A DNA stretch of 64,000 nucleotides from Streptomyces sp. NBC_00162 (GTDB lineage: Bacteria > Actinomycetota > Actinomycetes > Streptomycetales > Streptomycetaceae): the NCBI RefSeq assembly GCF_024611995.1, contig NZ_CP102509.1, forward strand, positions 2,108,001 to 2,172,000, written 5' to 3'. The notes below the pieces were generated by a model that made no database searches, was not told the DNA's origin, and was given only the letters and a program-made list of their open reading frames with translations. This document shows, one piece after another, positions 20,503 through 30,524 of the stretch. The position numbers and the translations under genes were made by a program. Position 1 is the stretch's first letter. Every line of letters starts with the position of its first letter.

Positions 20503-21708
20503 ATGACTGCTCCCGTTCCCCCCGTTCCCCCCGTTTCCCGCGCCCTCACGCCCGTGTCCAAGGTGCTGCGGCTGTGCCTGCACGCCCTGCTGCTGGGGCT
20601 GCTCGCGCTGGCCGCCGGGCGGGCGCTGGCCGACTCCGCGCCCCGGGCCGGCTGGGTGGTCGCCGCCTGCGCGGTGCTGGCCGCCGTGTACGCGGGCGGC
20701 GTACGGGCCCCCGTGGTGCACCGCTCGCCGCGCGCCGGGGCGGTGTGGCTGGCCGCGCTCGGCGGGGCCTGGGTCGCCCTGCTGGCGGTCTCCCCCGACG
20801 GGCTGTGGATCGCCTTCCCGCTGTACTTCCTGGAGCTGCACCTGCTGCGGCTGCGCTGGGGGGTCGCGGCGGTCGCGGTGACCGCCTGCGCGGCCATCGG
20901 CGGCTTCCTCGCGCACAGCAGCGCGGTGACCCCGGGCGCGTTCCTCGGGCCGCTGCTGGGCGGGGCCGTGGCGGTGGCGACCGTCCTGGGCTACCAGGCG
21001 CTGTACCGCGAGAGCGAACGCCGCCGCGAGCTGATCGAGGAGCTCATCACGACCAGGGCGGAACTGGCCGCGGCCGAGCGGGGCGCCGGGATCCTCGCCG
21101 AACGGGAGCGGCTCGCCCGGGAGATCCACGACACCCTGGCCCAGGGGCTGTCCTCCATCCAGCTGCTGCTGCGGGCCGCCGAACGGACGCTGCCGGGGGA
21201 TTCGGCGGCCCTGCCGCACATCGCGCAGGCCCGGGAGGCCGCCCAGGAGAACCTCGCCGAGGCGCGCCGTTTCGTACGGGCCCTCACCCCGCCGGATCTG
21301 GAGCACGGGTCGCTGGCCGCCGCGCTGGAGCGGCTGTGCACGGGGGCGCCCTGGCCGCGGGTGCGGTTCTCGCTGAGCGGCAGCCCGCGGGTGCTGCCGA
21401 CCCCGTACGAGGTGGCCCTGCTGCGGATCGCGCAGTCGGCGCTGGCCAATGTGGTGCGGCACGCGCGGGCGAAGCGCGCCGAGATCACCCTGACCTTCAT
21501 GGACGCCTCGGTGACGCTGGACATCGTGGACGACGGGCAGGGCTTCGCCCCTTCCTCGGCCGCCGCGGCCTCCGGGGACGGCGGCTTCGGGCTGCCCGCG
21601 ATGCGCTCGCGCGCCGAGACCCTGGGCGGGCTGTTCACCGTGGAGTCCGAACCCGGCCAGGGCACCGCCGTGGCCGTCACCCTGCCGCTGCCCCTGGAGG
21701 CGTCCTGA
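20503..21708 (+). CDS. Two-component sensor histidine kinase (NarL/DesK type)
   Basis: A 401-residue membrane kinase. Several hydrophobic segments fill residues 22-165, then a HisKA_3 dimerisation domain carries the phospho-acceptor His209 in LAREIHDTLAQGLSSIQ. The ATPase domain has the N box LANVVRHARA, the G1 box DDGQGF and the G2 box GGFGLPAMRSRA. Its stop shares one base with the regulator start (TGATG). The short extracellular loops suggest it senses the membrane, as kinases paired with ABC exporters often do. Confidence 0.92.
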   Translation: MTAPVPPVPPVSRALTPVSKVLRLCLHALLLGLLALAAGRALADSAPRAGWVVAACAVLAAVYAGGVRAPVVHRSPRAGAVWLAALGGAWVALLAVSPDGLWIAFPLYFLELHLLRLRWGVAAVAVTACAAIGGFLAHSSAVTPGAFLGPLLGGAVAVATVLGYQALYRESERRRELIEELITTRAELAAAERGAGILAERERLAREIHDTLAQGLSSIQLLLRAAERTLPGDSAALPHIAQAREAAQENLAEARRFVRALTPPDLEHGSLAAALERLCTGAPWPRVRFSLSGSPRVLPTPYEVALLRIAQSALANVVRHARAKRAEITLTFMDASVTLDIVDDGQGFAPSSAAAASGDGGFGLPAMRSRAETLGGLFTVESEPGQGTAVAVTLPLPLEAS

Positions 21709-22337
21709 TGACCATCCGGCTGCTGCTCGCGGACGACCACCCGGTGGTCCGGGCGGGACTGCGCGCGGTGCTGGACACCGAACCGGACTTCGCGGTGGTC
21801 GCCGAGGCCGCGACCGCCGAACGGGCGGTGGAACTGGCCGCCGCCGAGCAGGTGGACGTGGTCCTGATGGACCTGCAGTTCGGGCCCGGGATGCACGGTT
21901 CCGAGGCGACGGCCCTGATCACGGCCCGGCAGGACGCGCCCCGGGTGCTGGTGCTGACCACGTACGACACGGACGCGGACATCCTGGCGGCGGTGGAGGC
22001 GGGCGCCTCGGGCTACCTGCTGAAGGACGCCCCGCCGGAGGAGCTGGCGGCGGCGGTACGGACGGCCGCGGCGGGCCAGTCCGCGCTGGCCCCGGCGGTG
22101 GCGCTGCGCCTGATGGACCGGATGCGGACCCCGGCGGAGGCACTGACCAAGCGGGAGCTGGAGGTGCTGCAACTGGTCGCGGACGGCCTGTCGAACCAGC
22201 AGATCTCCAAGCGGCTCTTCCTCAGCCAGGCCACGGTCAAGTCCCACCTGGTGCACATCTACGCGAAGCTCGGCGTCGACTCCCGCACCTCGGCGGTCGC
22301 GGCCGCCGCCACCCGCCGCCTGATCCGCACCCCGTAG
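21708..22337 (+). CDS. LuxR/NarL-family response regulator
   Basis: A 209-residue regulator. The receiver domain has DD at residues 9-10, the phosphorylated Asp55 in VVLMDLQ and the conserved Lys in GYLLKDAPP. The C-terminal LuxR helix-turn-helix is LTKRELEVLQLVADGLSNQ to SQATVKSHLVHIYAKLGV. It is coupled to the kinase gene and likely controls the divergent ABC exporter. Confidence 0.93.
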   Translation: MTIRLLLADDHPVVRAGLRAVLDTEPDFAVVAEAATAERAVELAAAEQVDVVLMDLQFGPGMHGSEATALITARQDAPRVLVLTTYDTDADILAAVEAGASGYLLKDAPPEELAAAVRTAAAGQSALAPAVALRLMDRMRTPAEALTKRELEVLQLVADGLSNQQISKRLFLSQATVKSHLVHIYAKLGVDSRTSAVAAAATRRLIRTP

Positions 22338-22359
22338 CTCCGCCGGAGAGGGCGGGCGA

Positions 22360-23850
22360 CTACGCCACCCAGTACGGCCGTTCCACCGCCGGGGACAGCG
22401 GGACCCCGTCGTGGAAGGCCTCCGCGAGCAGCCGGACGCCCTCGTCGAGGCGGTCGGCGGGCAGCGTGTACGGAATCCGGAGCCGGTGCTCGAAGGTGCC
22501 CGGGTCCACTCCGAAGCGGGCACCGCGGCCGATGTGCACCCCGGCGGCCGCAGCCCGTTCGGACAGGGCGGAGCTGACCGGCTCGCCGAGGTCGACCCAG
22601 AGCGAGAGCCCGCCCGGCGGGAGCTGCCAGGACCATTCCGGGGTGTGCCGCTGGAGGGACTGGACCAGGGCCTCGCGCTGGATCCGCAGCTGCGCGATGC
22701 GCGCGGGCAGCGACCGTTCCAGGCTCTCCATCAGCGGGAGCGCGACCAGCTGGTCGAGCACCGAGCCGGTCATGTCGGCCGAGACCCGCACGGAGGTCAG
22801 CTCGGTGATCATCTTCGCGGTGGCCCGGACCCAGCCCACCCGCAGACCGCCCCAGTGCGTCTTGCTGAGCGAGCCGATGGTGATCACGTGGTCCGCGCCG
22901 CCGCGCGGGGCGAGCGAGGCCAGCGGCGGGGGCGCGGGGACGTCCAGCGCGATGTCGGCGATGGTCTCGTCGACCACCAGCCAGGTCCCGGTGGCCCGGG
23001 TGGCCGCGAGCAGCCGCAGCCGCTGCTCCGGCGGCATCAGCGCGCCGGTCGGGTTGTGGAAGTCGGGGATCGCGTACGCCAGCCTGGGCACGGTCTGCCG
23101 GAGCGTGGACTCGGCGATCTCCATGTCCCAGCCCGCGTCGGAGACGGCGATGGACCCGGTGCGCAGCCGGGCGTGGCGCAGGGCGTCGAGGGCGTTGGCG
23201 TAGGTCGGGTTCTCGGTGACGACCCGGTCCCCGGGGCGGCAGAGCAGGCTGACGACCAGTGCGAAGGCCTGCTGGGCCCCGGCCGTGACCAGGATCTGCT
23301 CGGGGCGCGTGGGCAGCCCGCGCCGGGTGAACCGCTCGGCGACGGCCGCGCGCAGGTCGGGCAGGCCGAAGGGGTGGTAGCCGGGGCTCCGGGCGAGCCG
23401 GGGCAGCCGGGGAGCGGCCCAGGCGAAGGCCTCGGCCAGGATGCCTTCCGGGGCGCCCATGGCGGCGATGGCGAGGTCGATCCCGGGGTCGCCGTCGGGC
23501 CGGCCTCCGGTGCCGCCGCCGACGAGGACGGGCGAGCCCACGGGCAGGTGCCCGTCGGGGAGCTCGGTCCAGGTGCCGGAGCCGCGGCGGCTGCGGACGT
23601 AGCCGCTCTCGCGCAGCAGGTCGTAGGCGCCGGTGACGGTGGCCCGGCTGGCGCCGACCGCCTCGGCGAGCTCCCGCTCGGCGGGCAGCCGTACGTGCAG
23701 GGCGACGCGGCCGTCGAGGATCAGCGTCCGCACGGCGTCGGCGAGCGCCCGGTAGCCGGGGCGGGCCAGCACCTCGGCGGGGAGCAGGGCCGCGAGCTGA
23801 CGGCTGCCGATGGTTCTGTCCGCTGTCTGGACCACTCGCCCGTTTGCCAT
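22360..23850 (-). CDS. MocR-type GntR regulator with aminotransferase domain
   Basis: A 496-residue MocR regulator. The N-terminal GntR winged helix (about 30-95, including LPAERELAEAVGASRATVTGA) is joined to a class-I aminotransferase fold. The PLP-binding Lys lies in GSLSKTHWGGLRVGW and the cofactor loop in DFHNPTGALM. MocR proteins use pyridoxal phosphate or an amino acid adduct as effector. It is divergent from a small ORF and a nucleotidyltransferase gene across a region with ATTGGC repeats. Confidence 0.9.
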   Translation of the reverse strand: MANGRVVQTADRTIGSRQLAALLPAEVLARPGYRALADAVRTLILDGRVALHVRLPAERELAEAVGASRATVTGAYDLLRESGYVRSRRGSGTWTELPDGHLPVGSPVLVGGGTGGRPDGDPGIDLAIAAMGAPEGILAEAFAWAAPRLPRLARSPGYHPFGLPDLRAAVAERFTRRGLPTRPEQILVTAGAQQAFALVVSLLCRPGDRVVTENPTYANALDALRHARLRTGSIAVSDAGWDMEIAESTLRQTVPRLAYAIPDFHNPTGALMPPEQRLRLLAATRATGTWLVVDETIADIALDVPAPPPLASLAPRGGADHVITIGSLSKTHWGGLRVGWVRATAKMITELTSVRVSADMTGSVLDQLVALPLMESLERSLPARIAQLRIQREALVQSLQRHTPEWSWQLPPGGLSLWVDLGEPVSSALSERAAAAGVHIGRGARFGVDPGTFEHRLRIPYTLPADRLDEGVRLLAEAFHDGVPLSPAVERPYWVA

Positions 23851-23863
23851 GCCAACCTCCCCT

Positions 23864-23924
23864 GATTGGCTCTGACGGCCAGGCCAATCGAGGACCAGAC
23901 TCGCCGTATTGGCCCCCGATTGGC
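23864..23924. promoter_or_regulatory. Likely MocR operator cluster (ATTGGC half-sites)
   Basis: GATTGGC (23864-23870) and GCCAATC (23883-23889) form a perfect inverted repeat. Two direct copies of ATTGGC follow at 23908-23913 and 23919-23924, 11 bases apart. Mixed inverted and direct half-sites next to the regulator gene are typical of MocR operators. Confidence 0.5.
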
Positions 23925-23938
23925 AAGGAGACGGCGTG

Positions 23939-24157
23939 ATGCTGACCGACCGTGACGAACGAGCCCTACTGGCTGCCGCCGAGAGCCGGATCTCCGAGCC
24001 GCTGCGGATGGGGGCCGCGCTGGCCGCCGTACGGCGCTCCCTGACGCGGCGCGCCCGGGTTGCCGTACAGGAGCGAGAATCGGTGGCATGTCAGCCGATT
24101 CCCACACCGGTCCTCACGCCGGTCCCCACTCCGATTCCCCCTCCGCCGCACCGGTGA
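23939..24157 (+). CDS. Small hypothetical protein overlapping the nucleotidyltransferase start
   Basis: A 72-residue frame beginning MLTDRDERALLAAAESRIS, with an excellent AAGGAG site 8 bases before ATG 23939 (GTG at 23936 is an alternative). The first 50 residues look like a helical acidic-basic domain; the last 20 are a Pro-Thr run that overlaps the next gene (start 24088) in another frame. The ribosome site argues that it is translated. Function unknown. Confidence 0.45.
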   Translation: MLTDRDERALLAAAESRISEPLRMGAALAAVRRSLTRRARVAVQERESVACQPIPTPVLTPVPTPIPPPPHR

Positions 24158-24735
24158 TCGCGGGCCTGCTCCTGGCGGCGGGCGGCGGGCGCCGCCTCGG
24201 CGGCCGGCCCAAGGCCCTGCTCCCCTACCGCGGCCGCCCGCTGGTCGAGAACGCCGTGCGGGTGCTGCGCGAGGCGGGCTGCGGGCCGGTGCACGTGGTG
24301 CTCGGCGCCTCGGCGGCCGAGGTCCGCGAGCGCGCGGACCTGGCCGGCTGCGCGGTCCTGGACAACCCCGACTGGGCGGAGGGCATGGGCTCCTCCCTGC
24401 GGGTCGGCCTCGCCTCCCTGGCCGGTACGGGCGCCCGCGCGGCCCTGGTCTGCCTGGTGGACCAGCCGGGCATCGGTCCGGCGGCCGTGGCCCGGGTGCG
24501 GGAGGCGTACCGCTCCCCTTCGAGCCTGGTGGCCGCCGCGTACGACGGGGAGCGCGGGCATCCGGTGCTGTTCGGCGCGGACCGGTGGGCGGACATCGCC
24601 GCGACGGCGACCGGAGACAAGGGCGCGCGGACGCACCTGACCCGGCACTCCGACGAGCTCGTGCTGGTGGAGTGCGGGGACATCGCCGAGGCCTACGACA
24701 TCGACACCCCGCCCGACCTGGCACGTCTGGCCTGA
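24088..24735 (+). CDS. mocA: MobA-like nucleotidyltransferase (molybdenum cofactor cytidylyltransferase type)
   Basis: A 215-residue NTP-transferase. The N-terminal loop is LLAAGGGRRLGGRPKALLP, the Mg-binding region is LVDQPGI, and the acceptor block is GERGHPVLFGADRW, as in MocA/PucB proteins. Such enzymes attach CMP (or GMP) to molybdopterin, giving the cofactor for xanthine dehydrogenase. That would fit a place next to purine catabolism, although no xanthine dehydrogenase gene is in the window. A His-Ser-Pro-rich N-terminal stretch (2-20) may not be conserved. Confidence 0.78.
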   Translation: MSADSHTGPHAGPHSDSPSAAPVIAGLLLAAGGGRRLGGRPKALLPYRGRPLVENAVRVLREAGCGPVHVVLGASAAEVRERADLAGCAVLDNPDWAEGMGSSLRVGLASLAGTGARAALVCLVDQPGIGPAAVARVREAYRSPSSLVAAAYDGERGHPVLFGADRWADIAATATGDKGARTHLTRHSDELVLVECGDIAEAYDIDTPPDLARLA

Positions 24736-24826
24736 GAACACCTGGAGGGAGGCCTGAGCGGGGGGTGACGGCGGTGGCACTGAGGGCCACCATGAAGTGG
24801 AATCTGTCGACTCGGAGAATCTCGAC

Positions 24827-24880
24827 ATCAACAAACCATTGAACTTCCACCATGAGGAAATTACTATCCACTGGTCAGAA
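24827..24880 (+). promoter_or_regulatory. aceB promoter with tandem AllR-type operators
   Basis: TTGAAC (24839-24844) and TACTAT (24862-24867) with a 17-base spacer form a strong promoter. The first operator, TTCCACCATGAGGAA (24845-24859), fills the spacer. The second, ATCCACTGGTCAGAA (24866-24880), begins exactly 21 bases later and covers the -10 and start site. Upstream, ATCAACAAACCATTGAA (24827-24843) partly matches motif 2 of the katA and uricase promoters. Binding here would block RNA polymerase directly. Confidence 0.65.
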
Positions 24881-25008
24881 GCGCCCTGAACCACAGACGG
24901 CGCCCGCGACCGTACTCCGGAACTCTCCACACCCGACGGCACTGCGTGCCGTCTCGCGCGAGCATTCCCCCGCGGCCGCCAGGCACCGCCGCTGAAGGAG
25001 TGACAGAT

Positions 25009-26628
<1,620 letters not shown>

Positions 26629-26672
26629 ATGTCTGAATTCGACTGAAACGCACAGCAGTCGAACCCAGCGGA

Positions 26673-26709
26673 CTCCGCCCCCGTCGCCTTCACGGCGACG
26701 GGGGCGGAG
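26673..26709 (+). terminator. aceB terminator
   Basis: Perfect 16-base GC-rich arms (26673-26688 and 26694-26709) enclose a 5-base loop 45 bases after the aceB stop. Confidence 0.8.
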
Positions 26710-26896
26710 CCGTTTCCGAGGGGCCGGTGCCGAACGACCGGTCGGTTGTTACTTCTTCGTAACTTGCCTGTACCTAGCGGTAACAAGTGGGCGCGTGTCA
26801 CCTTTCCGATGCCACCGGCCGGCGGTACCCCCACTTCCCCAGCCATGCGACGGAGCCCTTCCCGGCTCCCGCATGGCCGACCGCAGGAGTTCCGCA

Positions 26897-28087
26897 GTGA
26901 TCGGATTCCGCAACGTCAGCAAGGACCGGGCCGGCAGTCGTGTGCGACGGCTGGCCGGGGCCGGAATGGTTCTGCCGCTCGCCGTCGGCGCCCTGATGGC
27001 CGCCGGGGCCGGGACCTCCGCCGCCAGTCCCGGCAGCGGGCCCACCGCCGTGGTCTCCATGGGCGACAGCTACATCTCCGGCGAGGCCGGGCGCTGGAAG
27101 GGCAACAGCCTGACCAACACCGGGAGCCGCAACGGCACCGACCGGGGCTGGGTCAGCGGCAGCACCTACGATCCCGGCAAGGTCTACGGGGCCACCGCGG
27201 GCGGCTGCCACCGCTCCGACTCCGCCGAGGTGCGCAGCGCCGGGGCGATCGCTGACGTGGCGGTCAACCTGGCCTGTTCCGGGGCCACCTCCGAGAACGT
27301 GTACCGCGCCTCCAACGGCGGAGTGGCCTTCAAGGGCGAGGCACCGCAGGCCGATCAGCTCGCCGCGGTGGCCGCGAGCCACAACGTCAAGGTCATCGCG
27401 CTGTCCATCGGCGGGAACGACCTCGGCTTCGCCGACATCATCAAGGACTGCGCGTACGACTTCATCCTCTGGAACTCGTACTGCTACGACGACCAGCAGT
27501 ACGGCGTGGACCAGAAGATCGACGCCGTGATGGGCGCGGTCGGCAAGTCCGTGGACGAGGTCCGGGCCGTGATGCGCGGGGCCGGGTACGCCGACTCCTC
27601 CTACCGGATCGTGCTGCAGTCCTATCCGTCGCCGATCCCGCGCGGTGCGGAGAACCGGTACACGCAGAGCGACTGGAGCCGCCTCAACACCGGCGGTTGC
27701 CCGTTCTGGAACCGGGACTCGGACTGGGCGCGGGACTCGCTCGTCCCGCAGATCGCGAACCGCATCAAGGGCGTCGCGGCCGCCAAGGGCGTGCAGTTCA
27801 TGGACCTGCGGGACATGCTCCAGGGGCGCGAGGTGTGCGCCAAGGCGAGCAAGCAGGTGAGCTCGACGGTCCCGGCCTCGGCGACGACGAGCGAATGGGC
27901 GCGCTGGATCGACAACAACGAGTCGCAGGGCCTGATCCAGGAGTCCATGCACCCGAACCACTTCGGCCAGCTGGCCGCGGGACGCTGCCTGGCCCTGGTC
28001 GTGGCCCAGCCCGCCGCATCCGGCTTCAGCTGCAAGAACACCGCGGGGGCCGACCAGAACGGGATGTACCTGACGCCCGCCCCGTAG
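26897..28087 (+). CDS. Secreted SGNH/GDSL hydrolase
   Basis: A 396-residue secreted esterase-like protein. The start is GTG 26897, with AGGAG 7 bases upstream. Residues 1-42 form an export signal (basic N-terminus, hydrophobic LPLAVGALMAAGAG, cleavage near SAAS). Block I is SMGDSYISGEAG with the nucleophile Ser, block III is SIGGNDLGF, and the C-terminal SMHPNHFGQ carries the catalytic His. Paired Cys residues suggest disulfides outside the cell. Substrate unknown; relatives act on lipids or acylated sugars. Confidence 0.88.
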   Translation: MIGFRNVSKDRAGSRVRRLAGAGMVLPLAVGALMAAGAGTSAASPGSGPTAVVSMGDSYISGEAGRWKGNSLTNTGSRNGTDRGWVSGSTYDPGKVYGATAGGCHRSDSAEVRSAGAIADVAVNLACSGATSENVYRASNGGVAFKGEAPQADQLAAVAASHNVKVIALSIGGNDLGFADIIKDCAYDFILWNSYCYDDQQYGVDQKIDAVMGAVGKSVDEVRAVMRGAGYADSSYRIVLQSYPSPIPRGAENRYTQSDWSRLNTGGCPFWNRDSDWARDSLVPQIANRIKGVAAAKGVQFMDLRDMLQGREVCAKASKQVSSTVPASATTSEWARWIDNNESQGLIQESMHPNHFGQLAAGRCLALVVAQPAASGFSCKNTAGADQNGMYLTPAP

Positions 28088-28152
28088 CCGCTGTCCGGGC
28101 CGCGGAAAATATACGGATGATCGAGCCGGTACGGGCTGGCATGCTCCCGAGC

Positions 28153-28740
28153 ATGGCAGCCCGTACCGCACGACCCAGTCTGTACATCTCCGTCGACATC
28201 GAGGCCGACGGACCCATTCCCGGTCCGTACTCGATGATCAGCTTCGGGGCCGCCGTCGCCGGGCGGCAGGACGGCGGGTCGTATACGGCCGCCGACCCCG
28301 AAGAGCGCACCTTCTACCGGGAGTTGCGGCCGATCAGCGAGGAGTTCGTACCCGAGGCGCTCGCCGTCAGCGGGCTCGACCGGGACCGGCTGGTCCGCGA
28401 GGGCGCCGGTCCGGACACGGCGATGGCGGAGTTCCGCGCCTGGGTCCGGGAGGTCTCGGCCGGCGCGCAGCCGGTGATGTGCGGCTACCCGGCCTCCTTC
28501 GACTGGACCTTCCTGTACTGGTACCTCATGCGCTTCGGCGGCGACAGCCCGTTCGGCCACTCCGGCTGCCTGGACATGAAGACCCTCTACGCGACGAAGG
28601 CGCGCGTACCGCTGCGGGCCGCCGTCAAGGGCCGGATGCCGAGCGGGCTGCTGTCGCGACGGCGGCACACGCACCACGCGCTGGACGACGCGATCGAGCA
28701 GGCCGAGCTGATGAGCAACCTCATGCTCTGGCAGCCCTGA
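28153..28740 (+). CDS. DEDDh-type 3'-5' exonuclease/exoribonuclease
   Basis: A 195-residue RNase H-fold exonuclease. Exo I is YISVDIEADGP (Asp and Glu ligands), Exo II includes CGYPASFDWTFLYW, and Exo III is HHALDDAIEQA with the catalytic His and Asp. The start is uncertain: ATGs at 28117 and 28141 are also in frame and none has a good ribosome site. I chose 28153 because the conserved domain begins soon after. A role in RNA or DNA trimming is likely. Confidence 0.8.
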   Translation: MAARTARPSLYISVDIEADGPIPGPYSMISFGAAVAGRQDGGSYTAADPEERTFYRELRPISEEFVPEALAVSGLDRDRLVREGAGPDTAMAEFRAWVREVSAGAQPVMCGYPASFDWTFLYWYLMRFGGDSPFGHSGCLDMKTLYATKARVPLRAAVKGRMPSGLLSRRRHTHHALDDAIEQAELMSNLMLWQP

Positions 28741-28748
28741 CGCGCGTA

Positions 28749-28795
28749 CGGCGGTGCGCACGCCACACCCGCAGTGGGTGGCGTGCGCACCGCCG
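28749..28795. terminator. Bidirectional terminator between exonuclease and permease genes
   Basis: Perfect 18-base arms (28749-28766 and 28778-28795) lie between two convergent genes. Confidence 0.8.
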
Positions 28796-28809
28796 AACAC
28801 GGTTCGGGT

Positions 28810-30192
28810 TCAGTGCACCGGGACCGGCTCGGGGGTGCTCACCCCGCGCCGGGCGCCGAGGTGGTTGAAGGCGAGGTTGAGCAGGATCGCCACCACGCAG
28901 CCGGTGCTGATGCCGGAGTCCAGGACGACCAGGAGGTCCTTCGGGAAGGCGTGGTAGAACTCCGGCGCGGCGATCGGGATCAGGCCGATGCCCACCGCGG
29001 CGGCGACGATCAGGGCGTTCTCGCCCTTCTCCATGGCCGCGCCGGCCAGGGTCTGGATGCCGCTCGCCGCGACCGAGCCGAAGAGCACGATGCCGGCGCC
29101 GCCGAGGACCGGCAGCGGGACCACGCCGATGACGGAGGCGGCCATCGGGCACAGGCCCAGCAGGATCAGGATGCCGCCGCCGGCGGCGACCACGAACCGG
29201 CTGCGCACCTTGGTCATGGCGACCAGCCCGATGTTCTGGGCGAAGGCGCTGCACATGAAGCCGTTGAACAGCGGGCTGATCGCGCTGCCGAGGGTGTCGG
29301 CGCGCAGGCCGCCCTCGATGGTCTTCGCGTCCGCCGGACGGCCGACGATCTTGCCCAGCGCCAGGATGTCGGCGGTGGACTCGGTCATGCAGACCAGCAT
29401 GACGATGCACATCGAGATGATCGCGGCGACCTGGAACTGCGGGGCGCCGAAGTGGAACGGGGTCGGGAAGCCGATCACCGAGGCGTTCTTGACGGCGTCG
29501 AAGCTGGTCATGCCCAGCGGGAGGGCTATGAGCGTGCCCGCGACCAGGCCGAGCAGGATCGAGATCTGCTGGAGGAAGCCGCGCAGGAACTTCCGCATCA
29601 GCAGGACGATGACCAGGGTGACGGCCGCCATGCCGATGTTCTTCATCGAGCCGTAGTCGGTGGCGGTGCTGTTCCCGCCCTGCGACCAGTTGAACGCGAC
29701 GGGCAGCAGCGAGACGCCGATCAGGGTGATGACCGTACCCGTCACGACCGGCGGGAAGAAGCGGACCAGTTTGCCGAAGTAGGGGGCGGCGAAGAAGCCG
29801 AGGATGCCGGCGACGATGATCGCGCCGAAGATGACGGGGATGGCGTCCGCTCCCTCCCCCTTGCCGATCGCGATCATCGGCGTCACACCGGCGAAGGACA
29901 CGCCGTTGACGAAGGGGAGTTTGGCGCCGATCTTCCAGAAACCGAGGGTCTGGAGGAGGGTCGCGAGTCCCGCCGTGAAGAGCGAGGCGCCCATCAGGAA
30001 GGCGGTCTCGGTGGCGGAGAGCCCGACGGCGGGGCCCACGATCATGGGCGGGGCGACGACACCCGCGTACATGGCGGCCACGTGCTGGAGACCGCTGGTG
30101 AACATTTTCAGCGGAGGCAGGGTCTCGTCGACCGGGTGTTTCTCCTCCGGTACTGCGACTGCGTCTTTGCGAAACCTGGGCATTGCGGCCAC
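28810..30192 (-). CDS. NCS2-family nucleobase (xanthine/uric acid/uracil) permease
   Basis: A 460-residue membrane protein with about 12-14 helices. The NAT/NCS2 signature QNIGLVAMTK is present, as is the preceding GFMCSAFA. The N-terminal GLQHVAAMYAGVVAPP is also typical of the family. GTG 30192 has GGAGG five bases upstream; ATG 30183 is an alternative. Within the purine degradation region it most likely brings in xanthine or urate by proton symport. Exact substrate cannot be read from sequence. Confidence 0.88.
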   Translation of the reverse strand: MAAMPRFRKDAVAVPEEKHPVDETLPPLKMFTSGLQHVAAMYAGVVAPPMIVGPAVGLSATETAFLMGASLFTAGLATLLQTLGFWKIGAKLPFVNGVSFAGVTPMIAIGKGEGADAIPVIFGAIIVAGILGFFAAPYFGKLVRFFPPVVTGTVITLIGVSLLPVAFNWSQGGNSTATDYGSMKNIGMAAVTLVIVLLMRKFLRGFLQQISILLGLVAGTLIALPLGMTSFDAVKNASVIGFPTPFHFGAPQFQVAAIISMCIVMLVCMTESTADILALGKIVGRPADAKTIEGGLRADTLGSAISPLFNGFMCSAFAQNIGLVAMTKVRSRFVVAAGGGILILLGLCPMAASVIGVVPLPVLGGAGIVLFGSVAASGIQTLAGAAMEKGENALIVAAAVGIGLIPIAAPEFYHAFPKDLLVVLDSGISTGCVVAILLNLAFNHLGARRGVSTPEPVPVH

Positions 30193-30524
30193 GGCTTCCT
30201 CCGGTCGGGTAACACGTCGGCAGGGACGTGGGTGTCTTGGAGGTGGTGCGAAAGGTGTGCGAGTCGAGCCTGTATTCAGTTGTGGGTGGTGCGCATGCTT
30301 GTCCCAAGGGGTGCAGAAACGATTCGCCCGAAACCGTTCCGCGTGATTCGGCTGCATGATGAAGCCAGTGGCACGAGTCACCGCCCCGGGGCGCGCCCTC
30401 GGATTACCTCGGGCGCTACCCGGGAGCGGCTGCCGCGGACCCCGCTCGGGTCCGCGGCCGCCGGCCGGGGGCCGTCCCCCCCGGCCGGACTCTGGGGGTC
30501 CCCCCGGCAGAGCCAGGGGGGAGA
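30193..30524. other. Non-coding stretch between 8-oxoguanine deaminase and permease
   Basis: No gene is seen. The half near the deaminase has a hairpin (CCGCGGACCC ... GGGTCCGCGG, 30433-30457) that could end deaminase transcription. Next to it is a GC-rich inverted stretch around 30476-30520 of a type common between Streptomyces genes. The half near the permease must hold the permease promoter. Two GATTCG direct repeats lie near 30322 and 30342, but I see no convincing -35/-10 pair and no copy of the tandem ureide operator. Confidence 0.5.

Noticed and set aside
30331..30350. TTCCG near 30337 upstream of the permease
   Set aside because: The matching right half (YRGAA) is missing, so it does not fit the operator.
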